Source of the DNA: a virus
Direction: 5' to 3' (one strand)
Length of the DNA stretch: 61,633 bases
IMG/VR virus record: IMGVR_UViG_3300037508_000909
Coordinates: 1 to 61,633 of that record
The notes under the pieces were generated by a model, which did no database searches, was not told the DNA's origin, and saw only the letters and a list, made by a program, of their open reading frames with translations. Position numbers and translations under genes: made by a program. Shown piece after piece: positions 46,139 through 53,209 of this stretch (positions within the stretch are counted from its first letter, which is position 1; each line of letters opens with the position of its first letter).

Positions 46139-46797
46139 GCAACGTCGAACAGGTCATCGCGAGCATGGTCGCGAGCATTGGCAGGTCGCGCTCTCAAGAG
46201 CACATTGACGAGCAGTTAACCGAAGAGCGCGAGGCAGTTATGAAGGAAGGCAAGCGGCTATTTGCCGCTGCTGAAGTCCCCTTGAGGCATAGCGAGCGGT
46301 CGGAACTTGATGGAGATGAGTGGCTTACCAAGTTTGACAACTTGAAGCGGATGCTCAACCGAGGAATGCTCGTCGTTGTGTCCGGCCCACGGGGGAGCGG
46401 TAAGACGCAACTCGCAGTCGAGTTGATACGAGCGTGCTGCATCGCGCAAAAGCCTCAGTCTGCGCTATATGCGACAGCAATGGACTTCTACCTCGACCTC
46501 AAGAGCACCTTTTCCCCCAATGCCCGCGAAACCGAGAGGGATGTCTGCCGAAGGTTCTGCGCCCCAAGGCTTTTGGTCATCGACGAAGCTCACGAACGCG
46601 CTGAAAGCGAGTGGTTTGGAAGGCTTTTGTATCATGTTGTGGACAAAAGATATGCATCACTCAAGGATACCTTGTTTGTTACAAATCAAACAAAAACGGA
46701 GTTTGCTGATGCGCTCGGAGCCTCGTCGAAGTCACGAATCCTCGAAACAGGTGGGTTTTTGACGCTCGAACAGCGCAATTACCGCAACGCCAAGTAG
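46135..46797 (+). CDS. DnaC-like helicase loader ATPase
   Basis: 220 residues, GTG start overlapping the DUF1376 stop (GTGA). Walker A GPRGSGKT (84-91), Walker B LLVIDEAHE and a sensor-type LFVTNQTK are those of AAA+ DnaC/DnaA-type ATPases. It likely loads a host DnaB helicase at the phage origin. No phage helicase, primase or polymerase is in the window, consistent with host recruitment. Confidence 0.8.
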   Translation: MSNVEQVIASMVASIGRSRSQEHIDEQLTEEREAVMKEGKRLFAAAEVPLRHSERSELDGDEWLTKFDNLKRMLNRGMLVVVSGPRGSGKTQLAVELIRACCIAQKPQSALYATAMDFYLDLKSTFSPNARETERDVCRRFCAPRLLVIDEAHERAESEWFGRLLYHVVDKRYASLKDTLFVTNQTKTEFADALGASSKSRILETGGFLTLEQRNYRNAK

Positions 46798-46820
46798 CGT
46801 AAAATCAGAGAGTTGTGTTT

Positions 46821-46922
46821 TATGACACAACTTCCTGATAAAAAATGTTTTTTTTGTGGGAGGCATGGGGCATAGTCGTTTTCAGCGGAAGCATCCGCGA
46901 CAACAACCAACCAATCAAAAAA
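46821..46922 (+). promoter_or_regulatory. Promoter/leader cassette 1
   Basis: First copy of the repeated cassette. It opens with TATGACACAACTTCCTGA. The GCGGA/TCCGC hairpin (46885-46898) starts exactly 64 nt from that T, and an A-rich linker precedes ATG 46923. The CCGATATTC box is degenerate here. The cassette start also pairs with upstream sequence (AGTTGTGT 46811-46818 with ACACAACT 46825-46832), forming a hairpin that could end the replication operon. Confidence 0.7.
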
Positions 46923-47444
46923 ATGAGCAAGCACTATCAATACAAGCACGGGGTTGATACCCACGGTCGCCCCCTCGGCATATCCAGCATCTGGACTGCA
47001 AAATCATTCTCCGGCAGAGAGGTTTACCTCTGGGCAAACCGATGCGGAGAGGGAGAGGAGGATACCTTTGAAGCGGCAGTGCGGGAGGCGGAAGGGGCGT
47101 TGACACCTCCTATCGAGGTTGCCAACAACGGGCAAGGGGGCGACCAGCGCATTATCATCTGGAAGAATCCAGTGACTGGCGTGAGGCACGCGGAAACGAA
47201 CGGAGACAACTTCTGGGAGGAGCAAGACTTGGAGGGATTCCTCCTCCTCCTCGCTGAGTGTGGCATCATCGAATCCGGAGTCCGCGTCGTCCATACCGAC
47301 GACGAGTACAACGAGCACCTCGGCACGGTACTCCAGATTGATGGCGACCTCGCCCGCATCGTTTTCGACGACGGTCAGGAGGGCTGGGAGCGGCTCGATT
47401 CGCTCTACGCCGCAACGGCAAAGGATGTTATTCGGTTCGCTTAA
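46923..47444 (+). CDS. Hypothetical early protein
   Basis: 173 residues from ATG 46923 (MSKHYQYKHGV). The upstream in-frame ATG at 46845 lies inside the cassette and is rejected. The N-terminal half is beta-rich with Trp/Gly. The C-terminal half contains HLGTVLQIDGDLARIVFDDG, a small beta-barrel (SH3/Tudor-like) pattern. First gene behind cassette 1. Function unknown. Confidence 0.6.
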   Translation: MSKHYQYKHGVDTHGRPLGISSIWTAKSFSGREVYLWANRCGEGEEDTFEAAVREAEGALTPPIEVANNGQGGDQRIIIWKNPVTGVRHAETNGDNFWEEQDLEGFLLLLAECGIIESGVRVVHTDDEYNEHLGTVLQIDGDLARIVFDDGQEGWERLDSLYAATAKDVIRFA

Positions 47445-47454
47445 CCAAAACAAA

Positions 47455-47472
47455 GCCCCCCTCACGGGGGGC
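47455..47472 (+). promoter_or_regulatory. GC6 leader hairpin before the gene at 47490
   Basis: GCCCCCC-TCAC-GGGGGGC, a 7-bp perfect stem, followed by GCAACCTACCAAAAA and a GTG start. The same arrangement occurs at 49626, 50959 and 52149. No T-run follows, so it is a leader structure rather than a terminator. Confidence 0.65.
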
Positions 47473-47489
47473 GCAACCTACCAAAAACT

Positions 47490-47966
47490 GTGACTGCAAT
47501 ATTTGACATTCAGGGGCGGGAATACCGTCCCACCGCTGCCGACCTTACCGAGGGCTGGGAAGCCCCCGCTGGATTGCCCTTGGCCATCCGAGCCGAGGTC
47601 GAGCCTGACCTAGACCGCATCATTGGTGCGGTCATTCGACCGCTCCTCGCCCCCAACTGGCTAGGGAGGTTTGAGTCCGTGGATGGACTCGTTTTAGTCG
47701 CCTGTGTTGGCGACTCAGGTCGCACTCGCCATGCGTGGGTGCCCCTCAGCCCCCGCATCCTCGCTGCGTGCGGAGAGCAGCTTGCCCTCCTTGCCTCGGC
47801 TGAGGCATACGCCACAAAAAAAGCGGCGGCGGAAGAAACACCTGCAACTCCCGTCTCTCGCCCTCCCGCAAGCGCGTATTCCGCGCCGACGGGCGACCCG
47901 TTGCGCGATGCGTCCACTTGGGCGCAGGAGGCATATCTCGCGGGAGATTCCATTTGCGGAGACTAG
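47490..47966 (+). CDS. Hypothetical protein
   Basis: 158 residues, GTG start at 47490 set by the leader pattern CCTACCAAAAACT. The sequence is acidic and Ala-rich with a compact N-terminal domain (IFDIQGREYRPTAADLTEGW) and a Pro/Ala C-terminal linker. No family recognised. Confidence 0.5.
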   Translation: MTAIFDIQGREYRPTAADLTEGWEAPAGLPLAIRAEVEPDLDRIIGAVIRPLLAPNWLGRFESVDGLVLVACVGDSGRTRHAWVPLSPRILAACGEQLALLASAEAYATKKAAAEETPATPVSRPPASAYSAPTGDPLRDASTWAQEAYLAGDSICGD

Positions 47967-47987
47967 TACTCAAATCAAAAACACACC

Positions 47988-48323
47988 GTGAAACTTCAAA
48001 ATCTTACACCACACCACATTACGTTGTTTGGCGAAAACGGAGCGGTAAACATTCCGCCGAGCGGACAGGTCGCTCGTCTAGCCGTAACCCGCGAGACGCT
48101 CGCGCCCATTGTCATCGACGGAGTTGTCCTCCCCGTCTCTCGCCCCACGTTTGGAGAAATCGTCGGGCTACCCGAACCTGAAGCCGGAGTCCTTTATGTT
48201 GTATCCGCACTTGTTGCGGAACAGGCAAAACGACAGGACGTTGTGTCGGTTGGCGAATTGCTTCGAGATGAAGCAGGTCGCGTCATCGGTGGGAGCGGAC
48301 TTTGCGCTTACACAAGCATTTGA
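47988..48323 (+). CDS. Conserved small protein of unknown function
   Basis: 111 residues, GTG start. The pattern LQNLTPHHITLF at the start, then YVVSALVAEQAKRQDVVSVG and GRVIGGSGL, is one I recognise from widely distributed small proteins of phages and actinobacterial or plasmid genomes. Function is not established. It lies in the cassette 1 transcription unit. Confidence 0.6.
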   Translation: MKLQNLTPHHITLFGENGAVNIPPSGQVARLAVTRETLAPIVIDGVVLPVSRPTFGEIVGLPEPEAGVLYVVSALVAEQAKRQDVVSVGELLRDEAGRVIGGSGLCAYTSI

Positions 48324-48334
48324 AAACAAAACAC

Positions 48335-48631
48335 ATGAATACACAAAACATTGAAAGAAAGCTGCTTATCGACAGCAGAAATGGAGTGTACATTCCGTAT
48401 CAGTTTGCAAAGCGTTTCATCGCAGACTCTTGGAATGTATCGAAAGAGGACGAGCAGATTTTGCTCGACGGGCCGGACAACGAAAACTACTGGGAAGCAT
48501 GGTGTTATGTGCTCGACAGCGCGTACTACTGCGACGAGTTGGGAATAAAATGGTTCTTGGTACAGGACGATGGCGACTTGTTCGCTGTTGCGGAAAACGC
48601 TGAGGATGAAGACGATGAATGCGACGATTGA
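48335..48631 (+). CDS. Small acidic hypothetical protein
   Basis: 98 residues from ATG 48335 (MNTQNIERKLL); earlier in-frame starts lie in the previous gene. Acidic with several Trp/Tyr and a C-terminal Asp/Glu run (AEDEDDECDD). Could mimic DNA or bind a host protein, as many acidic early phage proteins do, but this is speculation. Confidence 0.5.
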   Translation: MNTQNIERKLLIDSRNGVYIPYQFAKRFIADSWNVSKEDEQILLDGPDNENYWEAWCYVLDSAYYCDELGIKWFLVQDDGDLFAVAENAEDEDDECDD

Positions 48632-49181
48632 AGAAACCAACAAGGGGCTGCTGCGAGCTTGGCAGCATCCGAGTCGAGGGTACTACTGGTCGCTCGCAGA
48701 GCTTGGAGGATGGGCTGAGGGCGAGGTGCAAGCCCTCAAAGCTGGTCGCAACGCTCCGCTCCGCGACATAGAGCGGTTCCCGACCGTGCAAGCCGCGAGC
48801 TTCTTTACTGCTCTTAGGCAGCTAAGTGCAAGGCTGGTAGGCACTAAAGAGTTGTATCACTACATCGATATCGTTGAGCCGGATGGAACCGTATCCGGCG
48901 TGCATACCTGTAAGTACTTTGGAAATGAAGAGTTTACGATTCGCATATGGGCGCGGAACGACGACGACTTGAAAGACGAGCACTACTTTTTGGCGCAACA
49001 CACTCTGCGAGACGTGCTTAAGTGCAAATACAACGCTAAAACGCGCAGCATTAACGTGTTGCAACACTCGATACCCGTGCGAAACGATGTCGAGTGGATT
49101 GACGAGACAGTCGAACTGCGCGACGTGAGCTTTTATATGGCTGGCGCAAGTGGCTGCATCCAAGCGTATTACCCGCTATGA
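48615..49181 (+). CDS. Hypothetical protein, last gene of cassette 1 unit
   Basis: 188 residues from ATG 48615, chosen because GAGG at 48602-48605 is well spaced; ATG 48606 is an alternative. It overlaps the previous gene by 17 nt. Alpha/beta composition; no motif recognised. Its stop codon TGA lies within the first bases of cassette 2, so coding and regulatory sequence overlap. Confidence 0.5.
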   Translation: MNATIEETNKGLLRAWQHPSRGYYWSLAELGGWAEGEVQALKAGRNAPLRDIERFPTVQAASFFTALRQLSARLVGTKELYHYIDIVEPDGTVSGVHTCKYFGNEEFTIRIWARNDDDLKDEHYFLAQHTLRDVLKCKYNAKTRSINVLQHSIPVRNDVEWIDETVELRDVSFYMAGASGCIQAYYPL

Positions 49182-49284
49182 CACAACTTCCTGAGAAAAA
49201 TACTTTTCTTAGCGGGAGCGTTGTGGGAGAGTCATCTCAAGCGGGAGCCATCCCGTGAGAAGCAAAACCAAACCTACCAAAAAA
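49177..49284 (+). promoter_or_regulatory. Promoter/leader cassette 2
   Basis: TATGACACAACTTCCTGAG at 49177; the hairpin GCGGGA-GCCA-TCCCG starts at 49241, exactly 64 nt later; the A/C-rich linker ends at ATG 49285. The CCGATATTC box is replaced but the spacing is kept. CACAAC-TTCC (from 49182) can pair with GGGAGC-GTTGTG downstream. Confidence 0.75.
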
Positions 49285-49617
49285 ATGAACACATCACATA
49301 AACACTTAACTGACCTCATCAGGGGCATCCTCGCCAACGCATGGCACTCCCAAATCAACCTCTGCCTTACGGAAGAGGGGTATGACTGGATTCCGAAGGG
49401 CAATCGTTGGGAAACCCAGCACCTTTGCCTCGTTGACCAAGACGGTCTGTTGTCGGCATGGCAATCGGACGAGGAGCCGGATGCGGAAGGTCTCGCGGAA
49501 TGGGTGCAGGACAATGTCCGCGAGTGGATTCGCGGGGCAATCTCAACCGAAATTCAAGAGCATGAGCCGAGCGATGAACGCATCGCATTCCTTAACAGGC
49601 TGCTCGAAAACATCTAA
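49285..49617 (+). CDS. Hypothetical protein
   Basis: 110 residues from ATG 49285 (MNTSHKHLTDL). The in-frame GTG at 49255 is inside the cassette hairpin and is rejected. Helical, with Trp-rich surface segments (EGYDWIPKGNRWETQHL). Function unknown. Confidence 0.55.
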   Translation: MNTSHKHLTDLIRGILANAWHSQINLCLTEEGYDWIPKGNRWETQHLCLVDQDGLLSAWQSDEEPDAEGLAEWVQDNVREWIRGAISTEIQEHEPSDERIAFLNRLLENI

Positions 49618-49625
49618 TCAAACAA

Positions 49626-49642
49626 GCCCCCCTTGCGGGGGC
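49626..49642 (+). promoter_or_regulatory. GC6 leader hairpin before the gene at 49659
   Basis: GCCCCC-CTTGC-GGGGGC (6 bp) followed by GCAACTTACTAAAAAA and ATG 49659, the same order as the other GC6 leaders. Confidence 0.6.
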
Positions 49643-49658
49643 GCAACTTACTAAAAAA

Positions 49659-50378
49659 ATGGAAATTACACTTCAAGAGAAGGTTGCTACCTTCAAACAA
49701 AAAGTCGAACAAACCTTCGATAACATTCAGAAGTTCAACGCTTTAATAGAGCACAAAGAACTTTACTGGTGGTGGGACGTATCTCAACGGACGTTCTGCC
49801 TCGCGAGGAAAAATGGAGTCACAACCATCCGGAAAATCAAACGCGAGTGGTTCCTCGTTGAGGACTTCGCATTCTGGTTCTCCAAATCGAAGCCCCCGAA
49901 AGAGCGGAGGGCAGCAATCCCGCTGCTCAAGTCCGATGGGGGCCGAGCAGCCGATGGATTCCGCGACGAGAAAAACGACTGCGTCGTCCGAGCGACGGCC
50001 TTTGCGAGCGGAGCAAGCTACGCCGAAGCTCACGCATTCTGGAGCGGTCTTGGTCGCAAAGCCGGAAAGGGAGTTAGCATTTTCTTCAACATCAAGGCAC
50101 TGAATAAGTGGTTGAGCCTTCGAGGCTTGCAACTCAACAGAGTTGTCAAACAAAAGAAGGTTAAGTCCGAGCGACTATCGATAAGGTATTCAATCGCTGA
50201 GAATTGCACTGTGAGGGCATTCCTCAAAAACTACGCGACGGGCACCTATTTTTGCCAAACGCGAGACCATGCATTTACCGTCAAAGACGGAGTCATTTAC
50301 GACAACTATGTTTGGTCGGATTTGCGTAGAATCGTATACGCATGGCGCGTAGACGCTTTGGACGCCACGACAAAGTAA
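49659..50378 (+). CDS. Papain-like cysteine protease-fold protein
   Basis: 239 residues. The C-terminal part resembles a phage papain-like or C39-type fold: NDCVVRATAFASGASYAEAH (candidate nucleophile C108) and later TRDHAFTVKDGVIYDNY (candidate H204). The N-terminal 95 residues are basic and aromatic. If active it could process host or phage proteins early in infection; no substrate is evident, and inactive members are known in such folds. The motif match is moderate. Preceded by a GC6 leader. Confidence 0.55.
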   Translation: MEITLQEKVATFKQKVEQTFDNIQKFNALIEHKELYWWWDVSQRTFCLARKNGVTTIRKIKREWFLVEDFAFWFSKSKPPKERRAAIPLLKSDGGRAADGFRDEKNDCVVRATAFASGASYAEAHAFWSGLGRKAGKGVSIFFNIKALNKWLSLRGLQLNRVVKQKKVKSERLSIRYSIAENCTVRAFLKNYATGTYFCQTRDHAFTVKDGVIYDNYVWSDLRRIVYAWRVDALDATTK

Positions 50379-50397
50379 CCCCCACACACACCCAACA

Positions 50398-50754
50398 ATG
50401 AACACACTCAAAAACACACTCGCTCTTCGCAGTGCAATCAAACGCCGGAACGCGCTAAACGCCTCGCTGAGGCACCTCATCGACTCCGGCAGTGTGGAGG
50501 CAGCGCACTACTACCTAGAGGGGGCTTACTGGAGGTTTTTGGATTCCTTGGACTACTACTTTGTCAGCAATGATTTAAAGAGCGGAGACTGGGGGGTTTA
50601 CGGTCATCCGGCTTACGTCAAACTCTACGCACGGCTCAAAAACTGGTGGGCCGGATGGGACGCGGAAATACGGAAGGCTGGCCTTTCCAACGATTTTTCG
50701 CTATTGAGCGAGCGGTATTACATCTTCGGGCAACAGGCAAAGAGTTGCGCGTAA
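50398..50754 (+). CDS. Hypothetical protein
   Basis: 118 residues, helical, rich in Tyr/Trp (AHYYLEGAYWRFLDSLDYYF). No motif recognised. The start follows an A/C-rich leader (CACACACCCAACA) without a Shine-Dalgarno sequence. A structured non-coding stretch follows the stop. Confidence 0.55.
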   Translation: MNTLKNTLALRSAIKRRNALNASLRHLIDSGSVEAAHYYLEGAYWRFLDSLDYYFVSNDLKSGDWGVYGHPAYVKLYARLKNWWAGWDAEIRKAGLSNDFSLLSERYYIFGQQAKSCA

Positions 50755-50759
50755 ACCCC

Positions 50760-50833
50760 TTGGGGCCAGCATGGTGTGCAGGGAGACCCTGCAACGGTGG
50801 TTACATTTTCCACCAGTGAAACACTGGCTCCAA
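50760..50833 (+). ncRNA. Candidate structured RNA between two early genes
   Basis: A closing stem TTGGGGC/GCTCCAA (50760-50766 with 50827-50833) encloses three hairpins: GCAGGG-AGA-CCCTGC (50778-50792), GGTGG/CCACC (50796-50814) and CCAGTG-AAA-CACTGG (50813-50827). The last competes with the closing stem and with the second hairpin, so alternative folds are possible. The overall shape is cloverleaf-like but not a tRNA. It could be a small RNA, a processing signal or a 3' UTR of the preceding gene. Confidence 0.4.
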
Positions 50834-50868
50834 CCTCACAAACAACTGAAACAAAATGACTTGTTGGC

Positions 50869-50990
50869 TATGACACAAGTTCCTGAGAAAAATACTTTTC
50901 TTTTGAGTGGGACTAGCCGATACCTCTTTTAAGCGGACGCTGTTGTCCGCGAGAAACTGCCCCCTTCGGGGGGCGCAACCAAACCAAAAA
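50869..50990 (+). promoter_or_regulatory. Promoter/leader cassette 3 (with extra GC6 hairpin)
   Basis: TATGACACAAGTTCCTGAG at 50869, CCGATA at 50917 (48 nt), hairpin GCGGAC-GCTGTT-GTCCGC at 50933 (64 nt). A second hairpin GCCCCC-TTCG-GGGGGC (50959-50974, a stable UUCG-type tetraloop) follows, then CAACCAAACCAAAAA and ATG 50991. Both leader types are combined here. Confidence 0.75.
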
Positions 50991-51554
50991 ATGAGCAAAA
51001 AATTGTACGGCTACAGCATAGCGAACGCGGGCGAGGAACCCGCATGGTTTACCACAAAGAAAGCGGCATTGGAGTTTGCGCTCCAGTGCGGCTGGGACAA
51101 CGTCCAATTGGAAACCGCTGACGCGGATGATGTTGACCCCAGCGACATTTTGGACAGGCCGAGTCCGACCAAGGCCGAGGAACTCGATGCACTCCAAGAG
51201 TTTATCGACTCTTACCACGATGACAGCTACCTAAAGGGCTGGCTGAGTCAGGTTTACGCCGAGGTGGAGCGCAACATCCGCTCGGACATTTACCCGACGG
51301 TTTCGCTCGCCGAGACCGACGCGGAGTGCCGGAGGCGATTGGCCGACTGCGACGCTGTCATCGAGCAGCGTAAAGTCAACGCGCAGAGGATTATCGACGC
51401 TGACCGTGTAGTCGCGCAACGGCAACACGCTGCGATAATCGCTGAGGCTGAAAGAGTTGCAGCGAAGCTGCGCGACGAGGCTGCGCGGAAACGCGCTGAA
51501 GTCCGCAACACGCTCCACGGTCTCCGGAGCCTGTTGGATTCGTTGGAGGAGTAG
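50991..51554 (+). CDS. Hypothetical protein with coiled-coil C-terminus
   Basis: 187 residues from ATG 50991; the in-frame ATG at 50907 is inside cassette 3. The N-terminus is a small domain (KLYGYSIANAGEEPAWFTTK). Residues 105-187 form a long Arg/Ala/Glu helix typical of a coiled coil. Function unknown. Confidence 0.55.
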   Translation: MSKKLYGYSIANAGEEPAWFTTKKAALEFALQCGWDNVQLETADADDVDPSDILDRPSPTKAEELDALQEFIDSYHDDSYLKGWLSQVYAEVERNIRSDIYPTVSLAETDAECRRRLADCDAVIEQRKVNAQRIIDADRVVAQRQHAAIIAEAERVAAKLRDEAARKRAEVRNTLHGLRSLLDSLEE

Positions 51555-51565
51555 GGGCACACCCA

Positions 51566-51596
51566 TTGCGCCTCATGCAAATCGCGTGAGGCGCAA
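51566..51596 (+). terminator. Hairpin after the gene at 50991
   Basis: Perfect 10-bp stem TTGCGCCTCA/TGAGGCGCAA around an 11-nt loop, 11 nt after the stop and 27 nt before cassette 4. There is no T-run, so it may act as a 3' protective hairpin rather than an intrinsic terminator. Confidence 0.5.
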
Positions 51597-51623
51597 ATAA
51601 CTGAAAAACAAAGCATTGCGTCG

Positions 51624-51731
51624 TATGACACAACTTCCTGAGAAAAAAACTTTTCTTTTGAGCGGAGTTGACCGATATTCCTTTTAAGCGGGAGCTATCC
51701 CGTGAGAAGCAAAACCAAACCACTAAAAAAA
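51624..51731 (+). promoter_or_regulatory. Promoter/leader cassette 4 (most typical copy)
   Basis: TATGACACAACTTCCTGAG, then AAAAAAACTTTTCTTTTGAG; CCGATATTC at 51672 (48 nt); hairpin GCGGGA-GCTA-TCCCG starting 51688 (64 nt); linker ending ACCACTAAAAAAA before ATG 51732. A weak -10-like GATATT would place a transcript start just before the hairpin. Confidence 0.75.
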
Positions 51732-52127
51732 ATGAACAAAGTAAAAATCACGGCAGCGAATATTGAAGTCTTGGAAGGTGAGTTGTATCGCGTTCTGGGT
51801 GAAGACGAAGAGCTTTTCGTCTTCGACGTTGAAATCGGCGCAGTCATCAACGGTCGTCGGTTTGTCCTGCGCGATTATGTGCAGAAGGGGGCGCGGTTCG
51901 CGGAGTACGACGCGGATGCGGATTGCGGCGGGTTTTATTACGTCAATCACGACGCAAAGGCTGCTGCCATCCGGTTCGCCGAGCGCATCGTCCGGCGGGG
52001 GGTAATCGACCTCGACCGTTGGGACGAGGTTGAGGAGTCGGCTCCTCTTGAGGCACGACTGGCAGCGTATGCAGCCGAGGAGGCCAACGAGCGGGCGGGA
52101 TTCGGAGGTTGGGGACTGGGCTGGTAA
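51732..52127 (+). CDS. Hypothetical protein
   Basis: 131 residues from ATG 51732 (MNKVKITAANIEV). Acidic, with a compact beta-alpha N-terminal half (LYRVLGEDEELFVFDVEIG) and a Gly/Trp end. No family recognised. Confidence 0.55.
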   Translation: MNKVKITAANIEVLEGELYRVLGEDEELFVFDVEIGAVINGRRFVLRDYVQKGARFAEYDADADCGGFYYVNHDAKAAAIRFAERIVRRGVIDLDRWDEVEESAPLEARLAAYAAEEANERAGFGGWGLGW

Positions 52128-52148
52128 CATCATCAAAAATCATCAACA

Positions 52149-52166
52149 GCCCCCCTCGCGGGGGGC
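52149..52166 (+). promoter_or_regulatory. GC6 leader hairpin before the gene at 52184
   Basis: GCCCCCC-TCGC-GGGGGGC, 7-bp stem, followed by GCAACCTACCAAAAAAA and ATG 52184. Confidence 0.65.
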
Positions 52167-52183
52167 GCAACCTACCAAAAAAA

Positions 52184-52804
52184 ATGAGCAAAACAGCATA
52201 CGAAAAAGCAGCAACGGGCGAGTGGGTGGATTCTGCCGACCTCGCGAAATTAGTCCGGAACGCACTCAAGAAAGCCTTCAGGGGCATCAAATTCTCCGTC
52301 CGCTCCAAAGGCTGCGGAATCAGCGTCCGGTGGCAGGACGGCCCTCCTGCGGAGGAGGTGCGGTGGATTGCCGACGACTATCGCACGGCGGGGTTTGATG
52401 GCAGCATCGACCTTGCGTACAGCTACAGTTTATGGCTCTACGCGGACGGGAGCGCGTCGGTCGCGCACTCCGAGGGTACTGTCGGCTCAAACGGGTACGC
52501 TCCGGAAATCATCGGCTCCTCGCTCCGCGCTGACGGGGTTCTCTGCACGCAGGTCTCGCGAGTTTACATATCATGCTATCGCGACCTCAGCCGTGCTGCT
52601 TACGAGCGCGGATACGAGCGAGCCGTGAACCGTTACGACCTCCCGCCGCACTCAATCGAATACCGCGAGAGCGGATTCGTCTGCCAGCCGGACGTTTGGG
52701 TCGAGTCGCACCGCACTTGGCTTTCGTGCATCTTCCTGCGCGAGTCCGAGAAAGCCGCTGATGAGCAGTGGTTTGCAGCCAACAGGAGGCTGGTTGAGGC
52801 TTAA
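52184..52804 (+). CDS. LPD29-like domain protein
   Basis: 206 residues from ATG 52184; the in-frame start at 52109 lies in the previous gene and leader. The N-terminal 90 residues match the pattern of large-polyvalent-protein-associated domain 29: ADLAKLVRNALKKAF, IKFSVRSKGCGISVRWQDG, then FDGSIDLAYSYS. The domain is usually part of polyvalent proteins but stands alone here. The C-terminal half is helical and aromatic. Function is unknown. Confidence 0.6.
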   Translation: MSKTAYEKAATGEWVDSADLAKLVRNALKKAFRGIKFSVRSKGCGISVRWQDGPPAEEVRWIADDYRTAGFDGSIDLAYSYSLWLYADGSASVAHSEGTVGSNGYAPEIIGSSLRADGVLCTQVSRVYISCYRDLSRAAYERGYERAVNRYDLPPHSIEYRESGFVCQPDVWVESHRTWLSCIFLRESEKAADEQWFAANRRLVEA

Positions 52805-52811
52805 AAGCAAA

Positions 52812-52845
52812 ACCCCCCCGCCCGACCTCATTCGGGCGAGGGGGC
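52812..52845 (+). terminator. Strong GC hairpin after the gene at 52184
   Basis: CGCCCGA/TCGGGCG inner stem (7 bp) extended after one mismatch by CCCCC/GGGGG, loop CCTCAT. No T-run follows. It lies 7 nt after the stop and probably marks the end of the cassette 4 unit. Confidence 0.55.
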
Positions 52846-52884
52846 AGTTAGTCCCCAAACAATGAAAGCCGGACTCTAACGGTT

Positions 52885-52914
52885 TATGACACAGGCGCAA
52901 TGGAAAAAACTTTT
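52885..52914 (+). promoter_or_regulatory. Degenerate cassette start at the gene at 52900
   Basis: TATGACACAGGCGCAATGG then AAAAAACTTTT resembles the opening block of the cassettes, but the ATG of the next gene lies inside it and no hairpin follows. Probably a decayed or partial copy. Confidence 0.4.
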
Positions 52915-53154
52915 AAAAACGGGGCAAAGGTGATTGAAGTCCTCAAAAATGGCTACGCTCTGGGCACAATCAGCGTAAGTGAGGGAAAGACAAAGGTTTA
53001 CCACGCGCACATTTACGGCACGGGAAACACGCACACTCGATTTGAGTCCGAGGACGATGCAAAAAACTTTCTCCTGCAATCCATTGAGCAGAAGCGAGTT
53101 GCGAGATATGACACAACTTCGCGTGAAAAAAACTTTTCTTCTTGGGGCGGGTAG
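52900..53154 (+). CDS. Small hypothetical protein bounded by cassette sequence
   Basis: 84 residues. The start is inside a degenerate cassette block and the last 16 codons (RYDTTSREKNFSSWGG) are read from cassette 5. The middle is a plausible small alpha/beta domain (GAKVIEVLKNGYALGTISV). The C-terminal tail is therefore probably not functional protein but read-through of regulatory DNA. Confidence 0.5.
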   Translation: MEKTFKNGAKVIEVLKNGYALGTISVSEGKTKVYHAHIYGTGNTHTRFESEDDAKNFLLQSIEQKRVARYDTTSREKNFSSWGG

Positions 53155-53209
53155 CCGATATTCCTAGCAAGCGGGCAGTGCCCCGCGAAAACACTAACCT
53201 ACCAAAAAA
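53107..53209 (+). promoter_or_regulatory. Promoter/leader cassette 5
   Basis: TATGACACAACTTCGCGTG at 53107, CCGATATTC at 53155 (48 nt), hairpin GCGGG-CAGTGC-CCCGC at 53171 (64 nt), linker ACTAACCTACCAAAAAA, ATG 53210. Overlaps the end of the preceding gene. Confidence 0.75.

Noticed and set aside
51672-51690. Sigma-28-type promoter based on GCCGATA-like boxes in the cassettes
   Set aside because: The matching upstream TAAAGTTT element is absent at the required distance in every copy.
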